Assembly: GCA_020060545.1 (NCBI GenBank)
Contig: JAGUZX010000134.1
Span: forward strand, 45,025-109,024
Length of the DNA stretch: 64,000 nt
Direction: 5' to 3'
Source of the DNA: Desulfovibrio sp.
Lineage (GTDB): Bacteria; Bacillota; Dethiobacteria; DTU022
The position numbers and the translations under genes are program-made. Below, one piece after another: positions 9,927-18,445 of this stretch. The notes beneath the pieces are model-generated. The model worked only from the letters and a program-made list of their open reading frames with translations. It had not been told where the DNA came from and did not search any database. Each line of letters opens with the position of its first letter. The stretch's first letter is position 1.

Positions 9927-12127
9927 CTTTTCCGGACCTCCTTCTCTTCCCTTCGTTCCCGCAGGACGTGCGCAAAGGACTCCACACGCGTTTGCAACCC
10001 CGCTTCACCGGTCTGCTCGTTAATAATCACCGTCAACAAGGGAATTTCCAAGTCGCGCACTACACGGGTGAGAATGCTCTGGGCGATGATCTCCGGCATA
10101 CAGGTAAAGGGCCACAGGTGCACGACGCCGTCGATTCCTTCCCGCGGCGCCAGAGCGGTCAGCCCGACGCTTTCCAGACCGTGCCCTCCCACCATATCGT
10201 GCAGATACGGCCGCGCGGCCCGGGTAACCTGGCGGTACCGCCGCAGTGCGGCGGGGCTGTGCAGAATGTGGTGCCTGAACCAGTTGATCACGGTGATCTC
10301 CCGTTCCACTTCGATGCGTACATCTTTCAGCGTGCCGAGAGTACGCGCGATTTCATGGTTGACATAGTCCTCGAAGACGGCATAAATTTCGCCGATCAAC
10401 CTTACTTTGAACGGAGGCGGCCCGTTTTCACGGGGCAGCAAAGCACAAGACTGCTTGAAGCGGCGAAAAGCCGCCGTCAATGAACCGAGCGAAGCCGCCT
10501 CTTTTGCTTCCGCCAGGAACAGCCGGTAGGTCCGGTCCGCTTCGCCGCGCCGGCTCTCCCTGGCCCGCAGAACGTAGAGCGCCTCTTCCGCCTTCTCGGT
10601 AAGTGCGGCCTTGTAGAACGCCAGTAAAGCGCTCCAGGCGGCCCGCCGGCCCATGCGCATGCCGAATAACTGGCGCATCACCTTCACGAACGGCTGGTAA
10701 TTTTTATTTAAGGGGAGCGGTGAATTAATCACCAGCATTTCAAAATCATAACCGGCTCTTCTGAGCAGCGTTTCCTGCATTTCGGCATACCAGCCGAGGC
10801 GGCAACGGCCCTTCCCCCCGACCATGACCAGGGTATTCGCTCCCGCCTCCAGGCACTGGCGCATCTGACCAACCGTCACAGTAAGCGGGTAGCAGATAAA
10901 TTCGGGTGCCAGTGCGGCTCCAAGTTCCGTGGTTAGGCGGGTGATGGGGAGCGGCCCCACTGCTTTTACCAGCTCGCCGTTGAAGATCGTGGCCAGGGCG
11001 CCGCCGAGTTTGCCAAGGGTGGGGAAGCCAAGTACCCGGGTTTCAGGCACAGGCGGAGGGATAAACCTGGGCCCCGGGGAAGCGGCAGCCGGCAGGTCTG
11101 GTTTTTTCTCCAGTACCTTTTGCACCGTTTTCCCCGCCGCCGTAACGGTATCCAAAAAGGCTTCCAGCCGCGTCACCAAACCGGCCTCCCCGGTTTGCTC
11201 GTCTACCGTTAAGATCAGCAGTGGAACGCCGTGTTTTCGCGCTTCCTCTTCCAAAAAGACTTCAATTACCGCTTCGGGACCGCATTCAAAAGGACTGAGC
11301 AGGATCAGGCAGTCGATCATCTGCTGATGGAGCCAGTAGAGGGCGCTGCCGACAATAATCTGCTCGAAGCTCCAGAGTTCCTTGCCGTAGCTTGTGCCGG
11401 CCAGCACCCTGGCTGCCGCCCGGGGTGGAACCATCTCCGGGACGAATACCACGGCATGCTCTTTAAGGCGGTCAGCCAGGTTGTGCGCGATATAGTCGTA
11501 AAGGATGTAACTGTGCCCGGCAACTCCAACCCGCAGGGACCGGTTAAAACGGGCCCGCCGGTTGTAGGGATGGCTGCGCTTAAAACTTTTAATCCCGACC
11601 ACCTTTTCGAGGGCTTCGGGAAAAGTTAAACCTTGCTCTGCCGTAGCCGCGCTAAACCGGTTTTGACAGCGCCAGGCGTCACGCAGGGCAGCCCGGGTTT
11701 GCCTTTCGCCGGCGCCCAGCCTTCTGCCGGCGGCGGCGAGTGAATCGAGGCTGGCGCGGGGGTTGCAGCGCCAGTCGATTTGCGGGGTGAGGAAAAGATC
11801 TTCCGGCAGCGCCAGGCCGTTGCGCAGCATCGCCGGCGCCCCGATATGCTTGGGGCAGTAGTAGCTGTAACGATCCCGGCTGACCAGGGTTGGCATAAAC
11901 AAGAAGTCCACTTTCTTTTCAACTAGCTCCAGGGTATGCGGAAAAGCCAGCTTAACCGATATGCAAGGCTCATCGGTGGGGCATACCGTTAAGTTTTCCA
12001 GGGTCCTCGGTCCGGTAGGGCTGGAGAGGACCACCGCGGCGCCCAACCTCTCCAGGAACACCTTGTAAAACGGCAGATAATAGAAAAAAGATAATACCCG
12101 GGGAATCCCAACTTGCATTATCTTCAC
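9893..12127 (-). CDS. Acyl-CoA dehydratase activase-related protein, tandem DUF2229/HgdB-like modules
   Basis: KIMQVGIPRVLSFFYYLPFYKVFLERLGAAVVLSSPT; CPTDEPCISVKLAFPH; two copies of a (D/N)EQTGEAGLxTRxExF motif. Confidence 0.8.
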   Translation of the reverse strand: MKIMQVGIPRVLSFFYYLPFYKVFLERLGAAVVLSSPTGPRTLENLTVCPTDEPCISVKLAFPHTLELVEKKVDFLFMPTLVSRDRYSYYCPKHIGAPAMLRNGLALPEDLFLTPQIDWRCNPRASLDSLAAAGRRLGAGERQTRAALRDAWRCQNRFSAATAEQGLTFPEALEKVVGIKSFKRSHPYNRRARFNRSLRVGVAGHSYILYDYIAHNLADRLKEHAVVFVPEMVPPRAAARVLAGTSYGKELWSFEQIIVGSALYWLHQQMIDCLILLSPFECGPEAVIEVFLEEEARKHGVPLLILTVDEQTGEAGLVTRLEAFLDTVTAAGKTVQKVLEKKPDLPAAASPGPRFIPPPVPETRVLGFPTLGKLGGALATIFNGELVKAVGPLPITRLTTELGAALAPEFICYPLTVTVGQMRQCLEAGANTLVMVGGKGRCRLGWYAEMQETLLRRAGYDFEMLVINSPLPLNKNYQPFVKVMRQLFGMRMGRRAAWSALLAFYKAALTEKAEEALYVLRARESRRGEADRTYRLFLAEAKEAASLGSLTAAFRRFKQSCALLPRENGPPPFKVRLIGEIYAVFEDYVNHEIARTLGTLKDVRIEVEREITVINWFRHHILHSPAALRRYRQVTRAARPYLHDMVGGHGLESVGLTALAPREGIDGVVHLWPFTCMPEIIAQSILTRVVRDLEIPLLTVIINEQTGEAGLQTRVESFAHVLRERREEKEVRKRCFSWVSMSEA

Positions 12128-12258
12128 CCCTGAAAGGTAATCTAGAAAAGCTTAAGCTATTTTAGCCCAATCTAGCTTTGCCTATTCTTTAGCCTGGCTT
12201 GAAAAGGAAATTACTGCTATCAGTTTCCTGAGCCGGGAGGAGGTGTGGGATTTCGAAG

Positions 12259-12573
12259 ATGCAGGATATTGAATATATCGTCCGGCAATCCCTTTTTGTC
12301 GTCATCCTGCTTTTAGAAATCTACGGCAGTTTTATCATCGTTTTTTCTTCGAACCGCATTTTCATGCTCTTTTTGCGCACCGCCAGGGATGGTACCGAAG
12401 CGCGGCTTAATCTGGCCAGCCACCTGGCCATGGGGCTCGAATTTCTGCTTGCCGCCGAAATAATTCGCACGATTGTCATCCGCAGCTGGACGGAGCTGCA
12501 GATTTTAGGCGCGGTACTGCTGCTCAGGGCGATCCTTTCGGTGTTGATCATCTGGGAAATCAAGCAAGGTTAG
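12259..12573 (+). CDS. DUF1622-like small membrane protein
   Basis: 104 aa, about three hydrophobic helices, EFLLAAEIIRTIV motif. Confidence 0.7.
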   Translation: MQDIEYIVRQSLFVVILLLEIYGSFIIVFSSNRIFMLFLRTARDGTEARLNLASHLAMGLEFLLAAEIIRTIVIRSWTELQILGAVLLLRAILSVLIIWEIKQG

Positions 12574-12653
12574 CTCGAGGTAAAAACTGATATTGCGCAG
12601 GGTCTAAAATTATAATAAGATGACGGTAAATGTTAATTGAAAGGCGCGTAAAC

Positions 12654-13931
12654 ATGGCCGTCATCATCCCTTTTAAAGGAATCCGCTTCAACCTGGACCG
12701 GGTCGGAGACCTGGCGGCGGTAATTACCCCGCCCTACGACGTAATCGGTCCCGCTGAGCAGGAGCTCTATTACCGGCGCAGCCCTTATAATCTCATCCGC
12801 CTGGAATATGGCAAAACCGGACCCGAGGACAACGACTCGAACAACCGCTACACCCGCGCCGCCGCCACCCTGCAGGCATGGCTGGAAGAAGGGGTACTCC
12901 TGCGGGAGGAGGAGCGCCTTTTTTACCTTTTTGAGCAGGAATTTAATTACCATCATATGCTATTTCGCCGCACCGGGATCGTGGCCGCCCTGAAGCTGGA
13001 GCCTTACACCAACGGGGTTGTGATCCCCCACGAGAGAACAATGGCCCAACCAAAGTTTGACCGTCTGCAGCTGCTGCGGCACTGCCGCACCAACTTCAGC
13101 CCCATCTTCGGGCTTTTCGCCGACCAGGACGGCCGTTTGGCGGAGTTCAGCACCCCTGTGCGTAAAACGGTGCCATTGAGCGATTTTCGGGCAGACGACG
13201 GGCAGCGCTACCGCCTCTGGGCCGTGCGCGGTTCTTCCCGCCAGGAAGCGCTGGCGCGCCTCCTGGCCCCGCTTCCTGTATTTATCGCCGACGGGCACCA
13301 TCGTTATAAAACAGCGCTGCGCTTCGCCCGCGAGCTTAACGGCAATCAAGCGCTGCCGCCCGGTTCCGGCTATGTCCTTTCCGTACTGACCGGCCTGCAG
13401 GATCCCGGCTTGTTAATCCTCCCCACCCACCGCCTGCTGCACGGTCTTACCGCCGTGCAGCTGGAAGAGCTGCCCCGGATTATCGCGGAAAGCTTTGACA
13501 CCCGGGTCCTGGGCGATTTAACAAAACTCGAGATGCGTAAATTTACCGCGCTGTTGGAGCGGGAAGGCCGGAGCGCTCCGGTCATCGGGCTATTGCTAGC
13601 GGGGCGGGCCTGGCTGCTGACGGCAAAGCCGGGGGCAACCGGAAATAACCTGGATGTAATCACCCTGCAGGAGCGGATCCTGAGGCCAATCCTGCAGGAT
13701 ACAGACCCCGAGCTATATCTTACCTACACCAGGGACGAAACGGAAGCGCGACAAGCGGTCCTCTCCGGGGCGGTACAGGCCGCCTTTATCCTTAACCCGG
13801 CTCCAATCGAAAGGGTAACCGCACATGCCTTGCAGGGTGAAATATTGCCGCAAAAATCAACCTATTTCTACCCCAAACTGCCCAGTGGCCTGGTACTTTA
13901 CCACCACACCTTAAGTTATTCCGATCGCTGA
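12654..13931 (+). CDS. DUF1015 family (SerK-like kinase) protein
   Basis: VIIPFKGIRFN...AVITPPYDVIGPAEQ; FIADGHHRYKTAL. Confidence 0.85.
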   Translation: MAVIIPFKGIRFNLDRVGDLAAVITPPYDVIGPAEQELYYRRSPYNLIRLEYGKTGPEDNDSNNRYTRAAATLQAWLEEGVLLREEERLFYLFEQEFNYHHMLFRRTGIVAALKLEPYTNGVVIPHERTMAQPKFDRLQLLRHCRTNFSPIFGLFADQDGRLAEFSTPVRKTVPLSDFRADDGQRYRLWAVRGSSRQEALARLLAPLPVFIADGHHRYKTALRFARELNGNQALPPGSGYVLSVLTGLQDPGLLILPTHRLLHGLTAVQLEELPRIIAESFDTRVLGDLTKLEMRKFTALLEREGRSAPVIGLLLAGRAWLLTAKPGATGNNLDVITLQERILRPILQDTDPELYLTYTRDETEARQAVLSGAVQAAFILNPAPIERVTAHALQGEILPQKSTYFYPKLPSGLVLYHHTLSYSDR

Positions 13932-14062
13932 CCTGGCAAAACCAGGCTGTATTTTTATCTGGACGGGCTGCGACACGTCCGTATCTTCATTTCTGCAAAA
14001 ACAGCTGTACGTGAGCATTGAACATTACGTGCAGCTAGGCCGGGTCCTGCCGGGTTTCATAA

Positions 14063-14097
14063 CGTCTCACATCTCACTTCACTTCTCACCTCTCAAA
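14063..14097 (-). repeat. Heptad-periodic TGAGAAG-type tract at the deacetylase stop codon
   Basis: Minus strand: TGAGAGG TGAGAAG TGAAG TGAGATG TGAGACG. Confidence 0.7.
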
Positions 14098-15161
14098 GGC
14101 CAGTATTGCGACTGCACCTGCAGCACCTCTTCAAGGCGGCGCAAAGTCGCCGGGGCCGGTTCCCGGGGCGGGTTTTCTTCGGGAACGGGGAGCCCCCAGC
14201 GGCCGATGGCATTCAGGACCTGAAGCACCGCTCCCGCCTGCCCCTGGAGGTGGTAGCCGCCCTCGAGACAGAGAAGCATTCTCCCGCTGCAGCAGGCGGA
14301 GGCGGTTTTAGACAGCGCTTCCGCCATGCGGTAATAGCCTGAGTGCGTCAGTGACATCCCGGCCAGGGGATCGCGGTAATAGGCATCCTGCCCGGCCGAT
14401 ATGACCAGCAAATCCGGTTTAAACCGCTCCAAAACCGGTAAAATTACCCGTTCAAAAAAGAGAAGATAGTCCGCATCGCCGGATCCGGCGGGCAGGGGGA
14501 TATTGATGGTGTAACCTTCCCCTGCGCCGCAGCCCGTTTCCCGGAGCTGCCCGGTGCCCGGATAAGCCGGGCTCTGGTGCAGCGACAGGTAAAGGACATG
14601 CGGGTCTGCCTCAAAGATGTGCTGGGTCCCGTTGCCGTGGTGGACATCCCAGTCGATTACAGCCACCCGTTCCAGGCCGTAGTCCCGGCAGGCCGAGCGC
14701 GCCGCCACGGCCGCATGGTTAAAAATACAGAAGCCCATGGCCCGGTTTCTTTCGGCATGGTGCCCCGGCGGCCGGGTTAAAGCAAATACTTTCCGGCACT
14801 CTCCTTCCAGGACTTCTTTCAGCCCGGCCACTGCGCCACCGGCGGCCAGAAGAGCTACCTCGTAAGAGCGGCTGACAATGTATGTATCCATGTCCAGAAA
14901 ACGCCGGCCCTGGCGGCAGGCCTCATCGATCGATTCAATATACCCCGGATCGTGAACCAGGGCGACCGTCCCCAGCTCTGCCGGCAGCGGCGTAATTTTC
15001 TTGATTTTGTTCTCGAGAGGATGCGCCTCGAGCGTGGAAAGGATCTGCTCCAGCCGTTCCTTCCGCTCGGGGTGGTGTTCCTGATTGTGAACAAGGTAGT
15101 CAGGATGATAGACCAGTCCGATTCGCTCTCCGCTATTTGGCATCTGTTCCTTTCCCTTCAT
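14079..15161 (-). CDS. Histone deacetylase/AcuC-like family protein
   Basis: RPPGHHAERNRAMGFCIFNHAAVAA; DWDVHHGNGTQHIF. Confidence 0.93.
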   Translation of the reverse strand: MKGKEQMPNSGERIGLVYHPDYLVHNQEHHPERKERLEQILSTLEAHPLENKIKKITPLPAELGTVALVHDPGYIESIDEACRQGRRFLDMDTYIVSRSYEVALLAAGGAVAGLKEVLEGECRKVFALTRPPGHHAERNRAMGFCIFNHAAVAARSACRDYGLERVAVIDWDVHHGNGTQHIFEADPHVLYLSLHQSPAYPGTGQLRETGCGAGEGYTINIPLPAGSGDADYLLFFERVILPVLERFKPDLLVISAGQDAYYRDPLAGMSLTHSGYYRMAEALSKTASACCSGRMLLCLEGGYHLQGQAGAVLQVLNAIGRWGLPVPEENPPREPAPATLRRLEEVLQVQSQYWPLRGEK

Positions 15162-15613
15162 TTTTTGTCGCCGTGAGCTTCATCCATGGCCTTGCACAGC
15201 CGCCCCCACAAAAAAGGGCTGTGCTTGCGCAGCACCACGGGGCGCCCGGTGGAATTGACAAAGGCGTGCTCCGTGCTTCCCCGGGCCAAAAGCTCTTCCT
15301 CCCGGCGCACTTCATAGCCAAAGACGACCCTCACTTCTTGAAGGCTCTCAATCCAGGTTAGAAGGGCGATTTCATCGTCGTAGCGCGCCGGCACCTTGTA
15401 ATCACAGGAAACCCTGATTACCGGCAAGTAGAGGTTATTTTTCTCAAACTCCCGGTAAGGCATCCCCAGCCTGCGCATCAGCTCTGTGCGCCCGATTTCA
15501 AACCAGACGAGATAATTGGCGTAATAGACTATCCCCATCTGGTCGGTGTCTTTGTAGCGCACCCTGATCCTGCTTTCATCGCGCATCATCCCAGTTTTCG
15601 CCTCCCGTATCAA
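15158..15613 (-). CDS. Acyl-CoA thioesterase, YbgC/FadM hot-dog family
   Basis: RVRYKDTDQMGIVYYANYLVWFEIGRTELMR; 4-nt overlap with the deacetylase. Confidence 0.9.
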   Translation of the reverse strand: MIREAKTGMMRDESRIRVRYKDTDQMGIVYYANYLVWFEIGRTELMRRLGMPYREFEKNNLYLPVIRVSCDYKVPARYDDEIALLTWIESLQEVRVVFGYEVRREEELLARGSTEHAFVNSTGRPVVLRKHSPFLWGRLCKAMDEAHGDKK

Positions 15614-15646
15614 AATAACCGGTAAAAGGAAGAATTTACCCGGCAG

Positions 15647-17395
15647 TTAGAGGACGTTCGCCCGGCCCCGGTAGATTAAGCCCCGGATTGGATCCACGGT
15701 GATCAGTTCACCGGGCCGGATCAGGCCGGTGGCCTTTTCCGCACCGACCACGGCCGGTTTCCCCAGGTTCAGGGCGATGATGGCGCCGTGGGAGGTAAGC
15801 CCCCCTTCCTCGGTGACCACGGCGGCCGCCTTTTCCAGGGCCGGCAGATAATCCCGGTTGGTGCCGCGAGTTACCAGGATCTGCCCTTCCCGGATGCCGG
15901 CCGGGATTTTACCACCGGCAACGACAAAGGCCGTCCCGCTGACCGCCTTCTGGCCCACCCCTGTTCCCTGGGCCAGAACCTCGCCGATCGTTTCCACCCG
16001 CAGCAGGTTGGTGGTACCGGTAACGCCCACCGGCACACCGGCGGTAATTACCACCAGGTCCCCCTCCTTGATCAGCCCCTCCTGCATCGCCGCCCGGGTC
16101 GCGGCGACAAACATTTCGTCCGTAGATTCCACCGGCGGGTAAAGGACCGGGTAGATTCCCCAGGTCAGCTTGAGCTGTGCGGCAACCTTGAGACGCGAAG
16201 TTACGGCGATTACGGGCGCTTTCGGCTTGTATTTGGACACCATCCGCGCCGTGTGCCCCGATTGGGTGGAAGTGATAATCGCGTCGGCGCCGAGTTCCTG
16301 GGCTGTGTGGCAGGTGGCGTAGCTGATCGCGTCGGTCACCGTTTTACTCATGGCCGCTTCCAGGCTTTCAAGGATCTTCTTATAATCGAGCGCTTCCTCG
16401 ACCCGCACGGCGATTCGGCTCATCGTCTGGACAGCTTCCACCGGAAAACGCCCCACGGCCGTTTCCCCGGAAAGCATCACCGCATCGGTGCCGTCAAAAA
16501 TGGCGTTGGCCACATCGCTGGCTTCGGCCCTGGTGGGGCGGGGATTGCGGATCATGCTGTCCAGCATCTGGGTGGCGGTAATTACCGGCTTTCCGGCCCG
16601 GTTGCAGCGGTAAATAATTTTTTTCTGCAGCAGCGGGACCTCTTCGGTGGGGATTTCGACCCCCAGATCGCCGCGGGCGACCATCATCCCGTCCGCTACA
16701 TCCAGGATGGAATCAAACTGCTGCATCCCTTCCCGGCTTTCAATCTTGGCGATCAGCATCGCCTCGCCGCGCAAATCCTCCATCAACTGCCTGATTTCCA
16801 GGATGTCTTCCCGGCTGCGGGTAAAAGAGGCGGCGATAAAATGGATCTCCTGCTCCAAAGCGGCCTTGATGTCAGCCCGGTCCTTGGGGCCGAGAGCGGG
16901 CAGGTTTATCCTTGTCCCGGGCAGGTTTAAGCCCTTGTAGCTTCTTAGCTCCCCGCCGTGAATCACCCGGCAAAAAATTTCCTCGCCCTGGATCTCAAGC
17001 ACCTGCAGGGTAATCATCCCGTCATCAATTAAAACAGTGCGCCCCGGGGCGAGATCTCCCGGCAGCCCCGGGTAGGTCACCGAAACCCGCCGGTTATCCC
17101 CCGGGACAGCCGCCGCGGTAAGGATGAAGCCCTGCCCGTCTTCTAAAGATACGCTCTCCTCCACCAGCGTACCGGTGCGCACTTCCGGGCCGCGGGTATC
17201 AACCAGCAACGCCACGGTCTGTTTCAGCTGCCGGCCCACTTCCCGGATCATCTCCACCCTCCGCCAATGCTCCTCGCTCCGGCCGTGGGAAAGGTTCAGG
17301 CGCGCCACATCCATCCCCGCTTCAATCAAGGCTGCGATCCGATCCGGTGTATCAGTACTGGGACCGATCGTGCACACAATCTTTGTCCTGCGCAT
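15647..17395 (-). CDS. pyk: Pyruvate kinase with C-terminal PEP-utiliser domain
   Basis: MRRTKIVCTIGPSTDTPDRI; VITATQMLDSMIRNPRPTRAEASDVANA; C-terminal GGLTSHGAIIALNLGKPAVVG. Confidence 0.96.
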   Translation of the reverse strand: MRRTKIVCTIGPSTDTPDRIAALIEAGMDVARLNLSHGRSEEHWRRVEMIREVGRQLKQTVALLVDTRGPEVRTGTLVEESVSLEDGQGFILTAAAVPGDNRRVSVTYPGLPGDLAPGRTVLIDDGMITLQVLEIQGEEIFCRVIHGGELRSYKGLNLPGTRINLPALGPKDRADIKAALEQEIHFIAASFTRSREDILEIRQLMEDLRGEAMLIAKIESREGMQQFDSILDVADGMMVARGDLGVEIPTEEVPLLQKKIIYRCNRAGKPVITATQMLDSMIRNPRPTRAEASDVANAIFDGTDAVMLSGETAVGRFPVEAVQTMSRIAVRVEEALDYKKILESLEAAMSKTVTDAISYATCHTAQELGADAIITSTQSGHTARMVSKYKPKAPVIAVTSRLKVAAQLKLTWGIYPVLYPPVESTDEMFVAATRAAMQEGLIKEGDLVVITAGVPVGVTGTTNLLRVETIGEVLAQGTGVGQKAVSGTAFVVAGGKIPAGIREGQILVTRGTNRDYLPALEKAAAVVTEEGGLTSHGAIIALNLGKPAVVGAEKATGLIRPGELITVDPIRGLIYRGRANVL

Positions 17396-17410
17396 ATCTT
17401 CTCCTCCGAA

Positions 17411-17462
17411 AAAGTTCATTTGGTGCCTGGCACCGAATGAACTTTTTCGGCGCCAGGCACCT
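17411..17462. repeat. GTTCAT/GGTGCC REP palindrome between pfkA and pyk
   Basis: aaagttcatttggtgcctggcaccgaatgaacttttt followed by a partial second unit cggcgccaggcacctgag. Confidence 0.85.
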
Positions 17463-17470
17463 GAGTTTTT

Positions 17471-18445
17471 TTACATGGAGAGGATGAGGGCCAGTTCGTA
17501 GAGATCTGCCGGGAAGGCACGGCCTGCCGTTAACGCTTCCAGCAGCGGCACCGGGTGGATTGCGCCGCCCTTGGCGGCGGTGATCATGCCGCCCCGCCCC
17601 TCCCGCAGCAGGTCTACCGCCGCGGCACCCATCCGGCTGGCCAAAAGGCGGTCCGCCGCGGAAGGGCTTCCGCCGCGCTGGATATGGCCGAGCACGGTGA
17701 CCCGGGTCTCCAGGCCGGTCTTCTGTTCAATCTGCGCGCCGACACAAAAGGCGCTGGCCGCCCCTTCCGCCACCAGGATAATGCTGTGCGTCTTTTGGCG
17801 GCGGACCCCCTTTACCAACCGCCGGCAGATCTGATCCAGGTCGAACTCTATCTCCGGCACCAGGATTACCTCGGCCCCTCCGGCCAACCCCGCCGCCAAG
17901 GCGATAAACCCGTTGTGCCGCCCCATCACTTCCACCACAAAAACCCGGCCGTGGGAGGTGGCCGTATCCCTGAGCCGGTTCAATGCATCCAAAACAGTAT
18001 TCACCGCCGTGTCGAAGCCGATGGTGCTGTCTGTGCCGTAAATATCGTTGTCGATCGTGCCGGGTATGCCGACCGCCTTAATCCCCAGCACGTCCAGGGC
18101 CTGAGCGCCCCGGAATGAACCGTCGCCGCCGATTACCACGATCCCTTCGATGCCCCGCTCCCGAAGGCGGGCGGCGGCCTTTTCCTGAACTGCTTTTTCC
18201 ATAAATTCGGGCGCCCGGGCCGTGTGCAGGATCGTCCCGCCACGGTGGATAATCCCGGCCACCGAACTGAGCTCCATCTTTCGCCAGGGCGACGGGTTTA
18301 TCAGCCCGGCAAAACCCCTTTCAATACCGTAGATTTCCATCCCGCAGTAAATCGCTTTGCGCACCGCCGCCCTGATCGCGGCATTCATCCCGGGGGCGTC
18401 GCCGCCGCTGGTTAAGATCGCTATTTTACGCATTTTTTTGTTCAC
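17471..18445 (-). CDS. pfkA: 6-phosphofructokinase
   Basis: KIAILTSGGDAPGMNAAIRA; GTIDNDIYGTDSTIGFDTA. Confidence 0.96.
   Translation of the reverse strand: MNKKMRKIAILTSGGDAPGMNAAIRAAVRKAIYCGMEIYGIERGFAGLINPSPWRKMELSSVAGIIHRGGTILHTARAPEFMEKAVQEKAAARLRERGIEGIVVIGGDGSFRGAQALDVLGIKAVGIPGTIDNDIYGTDSTIGFDTAVNTVLDALNRLRDTATSHGRVFVVEVMGRHNGFIALAAGLAGGAEVILVPEIEFDLDQICRRLVKGVRRQKTHSIILVAEGAASAFCVGAQIEQKTGLETRVTVLGHIQRGGSPSAADRLLASRMGAAAVDLLREGRGGMITAAKGGAIHPVPLLEALTAGRAFPADLYELALILSM

Noticed and set aside
13932-14060. Several short dyads between the convergent DUF1015 and deacetylase genes
   Set aside because: Stems are short and none has a clear U-tract; could be terminators but not supportable by eye.
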